From the NCBI RefSeq assembly GCF_030272615.1, contig NC_081405.1, positions 604,794,177-604,858,176 on the forward strand: DNA of 64,000 bases, written 5' to 3'. Made by a program: the position numbers and the translations under genes. Numbering within the stretch: position 1 is the stretch's first letter; the number at the start of each line of letters is the position of its first letter. The notes beneath the pieces are model-generated. The model made no database searches, was not told the origin of the DNA, and saw nothing but the letters and a program-made list of their open reading frames with translations. Of this stretch, positions 54,727-64,000 are shown piece after piece. The stretch comes from Cryptomeria japonica (lineage: Eukaryota; Streptophyta; Pinopsida; Cupressales; Cupressaceae).

Positions 54727-56176
54727 ATGGAGGAATTGAATGGAACCGATCTTCCAGTTATCGATCTCTCTCTCTTTTCCTCAAAAAATGTTGATCAAAA
54801 CCAGCTGGAAAGCCATGAGTTTAATAAGCTCAGGCAGGCTTGTCAGGAGTTGGGTTTCTTCCTGGTGATCAACCATGGAGTTGATGCAACTCTCATCCAA
54901 TCAGTTGAGTGCAGGATCAGAGATATGTTTGCACTGCCTGCTGAAATCAAGAATAGAGCTATTTTCCCCATTTTCAACACTGGGTATGGCCCATCTGTAG
55001 TAGATGATGTGGCAAAAGACTCCATACCTGAGAACATGAGCTTTCCATGGGATCACCTGCTGCCCAATTCAGTTGAAAAAATCTCTGCAAAACTATGGCC
55101 ACAAGGAAACCCTGCATTCTGGTAATACTATTGTTTGCAGATTCTTCTATTTTGAAAAGTTTGGTCCTAGTATTTTTGCATTATTTCTTGATGTTTATGC
55201 AGCGAGGAGTTGAATGCATATGGAGCTCAAATAAAGGAGCTTTCTCATAGGATTCTGAAGCTTCTTGTTTGGAGCCTGGGTGTGGATGTATCCAGCCAGT
55301 CTGCATCAGAACTGTTTGAGAAATCCTTTGGAAATGTTCGGATGAATTACTATGATAAGTGCACTGACAAGGAGATGATCTCCAAAGCTCACACAGACGT
55401 GAGTTTTTTCACAATACTGTATCAAGATGACATTGGAGGTCTCCAGATCCGAACTAAGCAAGGAAAATGGATGGATAGTAAGCCTTTGCCTGGATCTTTT
55501 GTTATTAACGTCGGTGACATTTTACAGGTAGATATTCTACACATGCCTCATGTTTTTAAGCGAATTAAAACAATTATATATTGTCTTTGTAACAATTTTT
55601 TTTTTTTTGGTATAAATTCAGATAGCCCTCTTTAGAGAAGAGTTTTTTTTAAACATAAATAAATCTTTATCAAATCAAAGTAAGAATACAAAGAATAACA
55701 GCGTGTCTAATCTGGTTTCAAAACCGCATCGTGTTATCGTACGACCAATAATTTTTATGTTATGCGAATACAAAACTGCGGAATAGGCATAGAATGGCTG
55801 AGGGGTTCAGCAGAAGCGTTGCGGCCGCTGTCTCCCACTATAGTATAACACAAAGGTGTATGACAAGACGTTTTTGGAGCCAGAATAGCTACAGCCCAAC
55901 GGATATGTCATCAAAGAATAACAGTAATAATTTAAAAAAACAAAACATTTATTATTAATACGTTATAAAATTAATGTGTAAACAATTCAAACACCAATTT
56001 CAACAATATTGATGTTTTAATTAGTGCCCAAATTGTTTACACAATAACTTTAAAAGAACTTAATAGCAATAAATGATATATTGAGTATGGTCATAACATA
56101 AAATAATTTTTAATTATTTTTAAGAATAATTGTTGTTTCATAAAAAATGTTACATATTAAGTATAGATAACCAAAT

Positions 56177-56217
<41 letters not shown>

Positions 56218-56557
56218 AAATAAATATTAGTGTAATTGAAGATTCAATTTGGATTATACAATAGTAAGCTTTAAAAAATAATGACATCATGTTTGGTGTA
56301 AATTGTTGTAGATGTGGAGTAATGGGAGAAATCGCAGCGCTGAACATCGTGTAGTGTATGGAAGGTCAAATAGAAACAGACTGTCAATGGCTTATTTTTT
56401 TGATTTACCTGATGAATTTGAAATCCGATGTCCAAAAGAAATGATTGATCAAGAGCATCCACAACTATACAAAGTAGTTACAAAGGGAGACACAGTGGCA
56501 TATTTTAAAAAAGTAGGACCAAATATGGCTACTCCCCAACATTTTAGATTGCAATAG
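54727..56557 (+). CDS. 2-oxoglutarate/Fe(II)-dependent dioxygenase, three exons
   Basis: Exons 54727-55121, 55203-55527 and 56312-56557 with GT-AG introns of 81 and 784 bp encode 321 residues, a normal length for plant members. The N-terminal domain starts LPVIDLSLF (9-17) and has ACQELGFFLVINHGV. The catalytic core has the iron ligands H195 and D197 (AHTDVSFF) and H252 (SAEHRVVY), and the 2-oxoglutarate-binding pair R263 and S265 (NRLSMAYFF). The segment PLPGSFVINVGDILQMWSNG crosses the second splice site without gap, which supports the exon model. Such enzymes oxidise small molecules in the cytosol (hormones such as gibberellin or auxin, flavonoids, glucosinolate precursors). The substrate cannot be named from the sequence; wording is closest to plant DOXC-class enzymes. 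No break or missing residue is seen, so it is probably functional. Confidence 0.93.
55702..55911 (+). other. GC-rich 210-bp piece flanked by a 13-bp direct repeat
   Basis: CAAAGAATAACAG stands at 55689-55701 and again at 55912-55924. The enclosed DNA is much richer in GC than the intron (GCGTTGCGGCCGCTGTC). From ATG 55794 a frame of about 55 residues reads MAEGFSRSVAAAVSHY and later RRFWSQNSYSPTDM, which looks like a mitochondrial or plastid-targeting N-terminus (Arg, Ser, Ala, few acids). It may be a captured piece of another gene's 5' end. No poly-A is visible, so ordinary retroposition is not shown. Confidence 0.5.
56180..56214. repeat. TA microsatellite in intron 2
   Basis: About 17 TA units. 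Confidence 0.95.
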
Positions 56558-59500
56558 TATGACTAGTTAAATTTATATAAAATAGTTTCATTGAATGTAA
56601 TGTTTGGAAGTTTGTATTAGGATGTTGTTTGATTTATGAGCATAGCAATTGTAATTTGACCTCAACTAGTTTGTTGGGTATATGCGTTTTTAATTATAAA
56701 ATAAGAAATTCGATAATCTCATAAATAAATATAATATAGATGTTTTTCAGTGACCATAAAAATTGTAGTTGGCTAATTACATTTGTAAGAGATGAGGCTA
56801 ATAAAGATAGATTTTGCAAGAGATGAATCTAATAAAGAAAAATAAGATCTTGTTTGCTAAAAACTTTATGATCTATGTGAAAATAGGGGGGCTTTTAATT
56901 CACGTTATGTATTTGGAGGGGGAGAAAAAAAAGGAGTTAAGGGCAATATTTTTTGAAAATAGGAGGATTCTTTAGTATACCATGAACACACATGATATAA
57001 CCCAATTTCACTAAGTGAAGCCCTGGGGATCTATTGCATGATAAAATTACCAGAATTTAATCACAAAATGAAACTAAGATGTAGGCCAACTCAAAAGAAT
57101 AGATAGAAGTACACATATTATATAATTTTGTGAGAGCTTTAAAAAAAAGGGAGATAAATTTGTTTTGTATAGTAAATTTTTTTTCCTAACAAAATCATAT
57201 TGCTATTGAAGAGTATTTTCAAGAGAAAATAATAATATATGAAAAGGGATGATATTTATTATTTGTCTTTTGAAAATGGAGAATAAAATAGCTTTAAATT
57301 AAACATTGAATTGATTTAGATAAGGTGATAGGAAGTCTAGTAGTTCTCTTCTTAAGAGAAGGTGGTTCTAGCTTTTAAATTTTTTTAATAACATTTTTAA
57401 ATAAAATATAAGAAAGCTAACAAAATCTAATCATACAAAACAAATGAATCATGAAATCTAGAGAGATTCATTCATGATACAATTGTTTATCTTAGAATTT
57501 GTACAGAAAAATAAAATAAAAATAATTATATAACTAATTAATTTTTTCACCAAAATAATATATGAAATAATATGTATGTAAAATCTAGTAATTATAAAAA
57601 TAATTTAGATATATTTAATCATCACACTTTCTTAAAGTATTTGGTATCATTGTAATTACAACAATGGTTAATATCTTAGAATTTATTATAATTTTCTAAA
57701 AGCATATTGTAAGGACATATCACACCATATATCTAGTGCTAATATATTAAATAAGTTTAAAGAGGAGTTAAGTCTCCACACATACCTAAAAATAAATCTA
57801 ATTATAAGTTGAAACAAAAGAGTTAAGTCTCCACACATACCTAAATCTAATAAATATATAGTTAAAACAAAGATAAATTAATTGAAATAAATTTTTACTT
57901 GAATTCAAAGATAGGGATATTGATTTAACTATCACAAGAGATATATAATTAGAACTTATATTGAATTGAAAAAGAGAAGGCTGATATGAATGCAATTTGA
58001 GAAAAGTAAAATTATATAGAGATAGGTCAAACCTAGAGCTCTACCTTTGACCTTATAGAGGGTGATCTTAACCTTTCAATGATGTCTTCATCTCAAAATA
58101 TTCAAAAATTCAATATTGATAAAAAGACATTTAATTGTGCTTAGACTTAGAAATAGAAGATTTAATTGTTTTAAGGATCATCATTGTGAAATTTGATATG
58201 ACAATGTTGAATCATTGAGAATTCTTTTGACTATAATCAAAACCTATTGATTGAATGCATAATTTTTGTAATAAAATTACAATATATATCATGTATTCTA
58301 TGCAATGGTTGTGTAAGTAATCAACTAAGTGTGATAAAATGATAAAAAATCATGATAATTTATGTAATTAATTCTTAATATTATATACAATGTATAAGAA
58401 TTAAATATTTGATATTGTTAATAGAAGAGATAATGTAGAAGAGGCATGATTACTATAAATTATAAATAAAATAGAGGTATTAGGTTTATTGTAGTGCATG
58501 ATATTATGATGTTAGTGGATGGAAATGATTGATGATGATGACTGAAATAATCTAGAGGTGATGCTATTTTATTTAGGTCTTTGGTACACAAATTTAGAAC
58601 TTTTGGTATACATGAGTATAAAAAATAATAAAATTCAATTGAACTAACTTGGGGATAGGATTTAAAATTCATTTTATTATAAATATTATTATTTTTAAGT
58701 AATAAAATTATATTGTCATAATAATTTTAAATTCATATATTAGTATTACCAATGAAAATATCTCCTTCCTACTCTACATCAAATATTGTAGGAGAAAATC
58801 ACATAAAGGAGAAAGATTCAAGATAGGTAGAAAGCAACAACTTCAAAGATCCATTCTTCATCAACTTGAGGTGATTATATTTCAATTTAATATTAATTAT
58901 TTAAGAAAAAAAACATTTAAATAGATGAGATGATTAATCTTGTCTACATGTTTCTTCCCTCTTTTTTCTAAGAAAATATTATCATGAAAAGGGAACATAC
59001 AATAGTTTTTCCTTTTGAAAATTACGTTCATCAAATATTTATTTATCTGGATATGTGAAAAGGAAAGGGAAACATTGAATTAAAAATCATTAATTAATAA
59101 TTTTAGGAAGCTAAAAATAAAAAATTGAATTCAATATTATAGATCTAATTTATTAAATGTATCCATTTCAAAAAAAAGGGAAGGAAAACATATCAAATAA
59201 AGGGACTTTAATTCTTGGAAAATTCATTTTGATTAGTTAGTTTCTTTTTAAATAGTTAAGAAATCAAAAACATCCTCGAAACATAATCTAAATTAGTTTC
59301 ATTTAATATATTCTAAAATATTTTCAAAAGACAAAAAAGTTAAAACATGTCATATAGGTATACAATTCCAATTCATTCAAGTAATAAACACTTCAAACTT
59401 TTTAAAACATTCAAATGGAATAAAAAATCCTTGAAACATAATTTAATTTAGTTTGATTTAATGTATTCCAAAATATCTAAAAACATTCAAAATACAAAAA

Positions 59501-60430
59501 GGGACGAAAAAATATCAAATAGGTATACAGTTCCAATTCATTCAAATAATAAACACTTCAAACTTTTTAAAACACTCAAACATTGTAGACTTGATACAAT
59601 CTATAATTTGAACACATTAAAAAGTATCAAGAATAATTAATTCTATTTGTATTTCTTATAACAAAAGGATTTGAAAGTATTTATATACTTCAATAGATCT
59701 TATGTTTCTTGCATTGAGGTTGGGTCCAATAGAATAATTATTTGGAGAGATTTATTCTAAGAAGAAGAAACTATACTTGAAGAAATATAAGCAAACAATT
59801 ATACTTGAATTGATATATTGGGAAGATACCCATCTAGAAGCCATCTCCATAGAAAATATCATTGATGATATATATTCCATGATGCATTTGAAAATGAAAG
59901 AAAAGTTTGAATCATCTTTGAGGAAGCATTATATTAAATAGTTCACACATAATAAGGGTTTTTTTCCCAAAAGCTACTAAACCTTTGCCAAGACTATTTC
60001 ATCCTTAAATTATTTATTTATTACTTCAATAAGAAGAGAATAAATTTGCTAATAAGATATAAAAAACATCAAATGAATTCTCCTTCCATGAGAGGAGTGT
60101 AATCTACCCCACTCATTTAGCTACTTGGATATTGGCCACCTTGTGACTAATAATAAGCTAATTCGTCATATACTAAATACGAGCAAGATTTTTTGATTTA
60201 ATTAAGAAACATATGTATTTTTATGAATTCAAAGTGAAGGAAAATATATACATGATTATTCTTTCACCATCCAATATTTCCATCTAATTCCCTTTCAACT
60301 CTCCTCTATCAATTTATTATTTCATTCCTCACTCGATTATGATTTGCATTATCTTCTTTTTGGAGAGGAGTTTTTTCATATGAGTTTTTCTTCTTTTCTC
60401 CATTTTTAAGAGATTAGTTGCATGTTTAGT
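56558..60430. other. Gene-free AT-rich region downstream of the dioxygenase gene
   Basis: No gene or RNA gene recognised. Two tandem duplications are visible: GAGTTAAGTCTCCACACATACC at about 57766 and 57821 (55-bp period), and a 155-165 bp unit around 59270-59590 that includes AATAAACACTTCAAACTT and GAAACATAATYTAAWTTAG. The frames 57798-57995 and 58460-58672 minus show no domain. Confidence 0.5.
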
Positions 60431-60740
60431 TGTACATGGGTACCTAACATGGCCTAGTTTTTTGGGACCCATCATCATATAATATTGTATTTTGCATAAT
60501 AATTCTTCTCCCTAAGTTGCACTTAAAGGGGGGGGGGGGGGGGAGGCATGTTAGAGAAAAAAATATTTAATCAAGATTAAGTTTAACTTAGGCATTTATC
60601 ATTTTAGGTGCATTTATTCGTTGTATCTAGGTTTTTGAGTAGCAGTTGATGTTTACCTACTCTTTACCTACCCTCTCATCTTATTGAGACACATGGCCTC
60701 ATCTAAGTCTAGATCATTATCTCATGACCTAGTAGGAGAT
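60430..60740 (+). mobile_element. Diverged relative of the 2.7-kb LTR element, fragment
   Basis: GGTACCTAACATGGCCTAG at 60439 is the complement of the internal end of the element at 42909-45574. Next come CCTAAGTTGCACTTAA and a G run (60511-60543), its polypurine tract, then TGTTAGAG at 60549 as an LTR edge, with TTATTGAGACACATGGCC farther in. Orientation is plus, opposite to the other copy. The right end of the LTR was not found. Confidence 0.65.
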
Positions 60741-62248
60741 GATGGAATCAACCTCTAACAATAAACCAACATATCTATGTTCATTTCAAAATACCAATTG
60801 TAATATTCTTATAATAACATCATGTTACCTCAAGAATAGAGAAGCATAAGAGATAGTACATCATGCCTGATCCCAACACCAACACATGCAAAGCAATACC
60901 AATGCTAAAACCAATATTAATAATTACATTCATCTCTAATAGGAGTGTTCCACTATGTACATGATCAATGATAAAATGGATGTCTTAATATATAAATGAT
61001 TACATCTTACAAGAAAGAGAGAAAATAATAAAGATCTATTGTTGTTGAAGGAGGTAAAATCCATCAAGATAGTCAATAATCAAGTCCTTCAATCCCCAAC
61101 AATTTTTGGCAATTCCACCCAACCATGTCGTACCCTCGAGTCCACCCCATCATTCTCATGGAGATAGTCACAATGCCTAGATAGTCATACAAGTATACAA
61201 GGGAAGAAATAGGCTTACACAATATCCAAACATGGAATTAATGCTAAACATAACATAACAACCAATAGGAGTCATAAAAACACACAATGGAAATGGCAAT
61301 AATGTATCACTCACATCAAAGAGAAAAAACCAAGTAAGAGAGAGTGCTTAAGAAATAATAAGGACAATGAGGCACCAAAAATATCAACAACAAATTTTTC
61401 ATACGACATTTATCACAATGAGATAGCCAAAAGATCAAGCAATAATAAATCCATAAGGCGCTACTCAACTATCAAGACCTAGATACTAGAGTTCTACTGC
61501 AGGGAGTGTCATCATGCATGCTCATGAGGATGCACCACATGAAACAAGAATTCTCCCATATGGATGAGAATGACGATTATGAAAGATCCATTTCCACATT
61601 GTGGGCACATCACTCTAGGGAAGATCCAATGCCTACATGTATAGACATGCCTTCGTGATACATCCTTGGCCTTGTACTAGTTCTCAAGGCATGTTTCAGG
61701 CACTAATTATCTTAATTAATGTTTAATCCCATCCCAAGTTTATTATTATATTATCACTTGATTACGTAACTCCCCACACCATGATTTCCAACAAGCCAGT
61801 TTGAGTCGAAGACACGTTGGGATTCACTCCCTAAACCCAATTGAGTACCTATACTTGGGCTCATCCCATTCAATTGAATGAGATATCAAATTGAAACACA
61901 ATTACACAATTCACTTTCCATATCGTCAATAACATCAAATATCTCTTTTATACAATGTCATTTAATTCATATGCAAGGCATACACAATTGGTCATACTAC
62001 CAAGAGAACAAATCCACTTGATTCCACAATGAAGTACAATAATATTCTCATAATTACTCAATAAATCATGAGAATTTCTCATATAAGGAACCATAAATTC
62101 GTTCTTCCTAGAAATGCATGGGTCTAGCAACATCAACAATCTCATTAAAAATTAATGTACTATAATGCCACACACATGGGTCTCATGCATGAATAAGAAA
62201 AATACATAGATAAACATAATAATCACCATAAAAAACTCACAAGGGATC
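60741..62248. other. Unrecognised repeat-like DNA
   Basis: No gene. The text has the A- and C-rich look of LTR element internal or LTR DNA (AATCCCCAACAATTTTTGGC near 61092), but no pair, primer site or domain was found. The frame 61948-62145 minus is chance. Confidence 0.35.
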
Positions 62249-63192
62249 TATTGGAATCCAAGAACATTGAGAGGGTGGGGGGGGGGGGTGAATCAGTGTT
62301 CTACCAGAATGATCAATTTTAACCTTTTTAAAACATGCATTCACCAACCAGTATACCGGTACATATATAATTGAAAGAAGTAAATCAACCAATAAGCCAA
62401 ACACACAATTGAATACCAGAACATAGAGAATTATATGTGGAAAACCTCAAAGAGGAAAAACCATGATGGGATTTGTGACCCACAATATCAATCCACTGGC
62501 CATATGAAAAGATATTACAAAATATAGGGGCCTGCACATGCATGAAGGCTTACCGCCTAGAGCACACTGCTCAATCAAAAAAGGAGCCTAACTGACTACA
62601 TACAAATCTAGACTAAAATCCAAAGCAATGATTGAAATGCAAAGATAACATCTCCTATGCCTGAATACTATTGCAGTTAAGCTCTGTTTGTTCCAGTTTG
62701 AAACCCTAAACCCTTATTGGAATACCCTCTGACATAAATATCCTCACATACATGATCTCTCTCATATATTTTGCATCTCCATTACATTCCATAACGTTAC
62801 ATATCTATATCCTTTCCTATAACAAAATAATCTAATCAACTGACCTATATACCCCTACATTTCATCATGCCTCATGTCGGCTTACAAAGATAATTACAAT
62901 ATGAATATACATGTCGGCTCAGTAACATAAATACACAAATATCAAAACCAATTGCCAATGCTGGATCTCCCAAATGATGTCGGCCTCCAATACCGATAAT
63001 TTCAATGTGAACCATGTCGGCTTCCAATACCGGTAACCAAAGAATTCCTTCTAATTGGTGAAGATACCTACCGGTGCCGGTGAAGTGTCTACCGGTACAT
63101 TACTAAACCAAAATATCAAGCCGGAACATGTTGCCATGTTGCCATCAATGACAAAATATTGAAACCAACCAATTGAGTGTCAATTGCCAACA
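62249..63192 (-). repeat. Left (3') LTR of the second copy, 944 bp
   Basis: Starts TATTGGAATCCAAG (TG edge mutated to TA) with the G run and TGAATCAGTGTT, ends CAATTGCCAACA. It is clearly diverged from 46371-47294. Confidence 0.85.
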
Positions 63193-63225
63193 ATCTCCCC
63201 CTTTGACATTGATGGCAACACTCAT
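63193..63225 (-). other. Polypurine tract of the second copy
   Basis: ATCTCCCCCTTTGACATTGA, as at 47295. A second CTCCCCCTTTGACATC block is at 63359. Confidence 0.75.
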
Positions 63226-63715
63226 GTGAAAAATGCTCATCGTTTCCAGCTACTGATTTCATGCTGAGTCTGCTCCCCCTGAGTTGAATATCCATCTATG
63301 ATCATGATCAAAATACTCCATATCTCTCGATGCCAAGAATATATTTTTCACCTATACCTCCCCCTTTGACATCAATGCCAAAAATACCAAAAATTAGGAT
63401 GAAGAATGAAAAATTGTACAATGAATGTCCCAAAATACCTTATCGGAGTTGAATATATTTAAAAATATCTGGATAGGCCTTCTCTAAAATCTCTAGATAG
63501 GTATCCCAACTTGATTTGAAAGTACCAGAAATAGATACAAGTCCATTTAGCATATGGGAAAATGACTCTTTCTCATTAAGCTATATAGGTGTGGGATTAC
63601 CAACCATATCTATACACTCCTTCTTATGTACACTTAATGAATCCAAACAGGGACTCACCAATCCTTTAATACTTTAGGCTCTCCTTATGATTTTATCTTT
63701 TTCCCTCTCAAGAGA

Positions 63716-64000
63716 TTAAACTTGGGTTTCCAAAACCAAAATCTGACCATCAATAGATGTAATCAATGAATGTGAACCATCAAAAGATTTGACTGTACCT
63801 ACAATCTCCTCCTGAGTATCCTTAATCCTTTTATCTATCTCTGCAGTAAGTAAACCTGTGTTACAACATACTTTGTAAATATTAGTACACTGCCTCAAAG
63901 CATTGTCAATCAACTTCAACTCATCATTAATCTCCTTCCTCTTTGACTCAATCATTTGATCAAATGTTGCTCTCTTTGCCTGTGTAAACCTCTCCAGTGC
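63716..64000 (-). pseudogene. Second ORF, C-terminal fragment
   Basis: 79 residues are open at 63955-63716, with LKLIDNALRQCTNIYKVCC, which aligns with LILIENCLKQCINIYRVYC at 48091-47705, and later a matching SxxxSLIT/LTTFIDGxxLxLE stretch. The frame continues to the window edge. Helical, probably coiled coil; no known domain. Confidence 0.65.

Larger units (their letters stand above)
55528..56311 (+). other. Second intron with a GC-rich inserted piece and TA repeat
   Basis: The intron opens GTAGATATT and ends TTGTAG. It contains the 210-bp GC-rich piece described at 55702, a short inverted repeat (GTGTAAACAATT at about 55975 and its complement at 56031) and a TA run at 56180-56214. All else is AT-rich. 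Confidence 0.85.
62249..64000 (-). mobile_element. Second copy of the 6.9-kb LTR element, cut by window end
   Basis: Its left LTR (62249-63192), polypurine block (63193 onward) and the C-terminal part of the second ORF (63955-63716) match the element at 46371-53225 in order and orientation. The rest lies beyond the window. The base before the LTR would start a duplication GGATC (62244-62248), which cannot be checked. Confidence 0.88.

Noticed and set aside
1-64000. tRNA and rRNA genes
   Set aside because: I looked for cloverleaf-like and conserved rRNA words and found none; the Met-tRNA words seen are primer-binding sites.

Overview
The window is plant nuclear DNA. It is AT-rich and packed with nested LTR retrotransposons, a plant L1-type LINE and a large DNA transposon, and it holds one ordinary spliced host gene. 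The mix (initiator-Met-tRNA primer sites, Ty1/copia polyproteins, LINE ORF1 with one zinc knuckle, long gene-free stretches) suits a large plant genome such as a gymnosperm; that assignment is inference.

Left part (1-26,340). 1-3,600 has no gene but holds a 39-bp minisatellite. 3,632-9,250 looks like a large LTR element without recognisable pol. 9,836-10,967 is a gag-like remnant with a zinc-knuckle array, a primer-binding site and an LTR edge. 13,204-24,004 is an old decayed Ty1/copia element (minus strand) broken by two later insertions: a solo LTR (21,965-23,127, duplication ATCTC) and a young, apparently intact Ty1/copia element (15,965-21,958, duplication GATCT). The young element has one uninterrupted 1,347-residue Gag-Pol frame, and I count 3 differences between its two 885-bp LTRs.

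Centre (26,345-53,940). One decayed LINE on the plus strand is spread over about 27.6 kb because three elements landed in it: an 11.8-kb DNA transposon (28,780-40,582, duplication TATT), a 2.7-kb non-coding LTR element with an inverted LTR fragment at its left end (42,909-45,574, duplication ATCCA), and a 6.9-kb LTR element without recognisable reverse transcriptase or integrase (46,371-53,225, duplication ATAAG). At each junction, removing the insert plus one copy of the duplication rejoins the LINE reading frame, which confirms the boundaries.

The DNA transposon is the most unusual object. It has imperfect 30-bp terminal inverted repeats starting GGGT, a decayed gene for a protein with a D-89-D-41-D pattern and a Cys-rich segment, a second unknown gene on the opposite strand, GATATC-type palindromes on both sides of the gene block, a 2.8-kb self-complementary CATATG array framed by GA and CT tracts, five tandem copies of a 359-bp unit, and an AT satellite. 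I cannot place it in a named superfamily.

Right part (53,941-64,000). A complete three-exon 2-oxoglutarate/Fe(II)-dependent dioxygenase gene (54,727-56,557, 321 residues) has all catalytic residues and a TATA box. The rest is AT-rich intergenic DNA, a relative of the 2.7-kb LTR element near 60,440, and at the right edge a second copy of the 6.9-kb LTR element cut by the window end.
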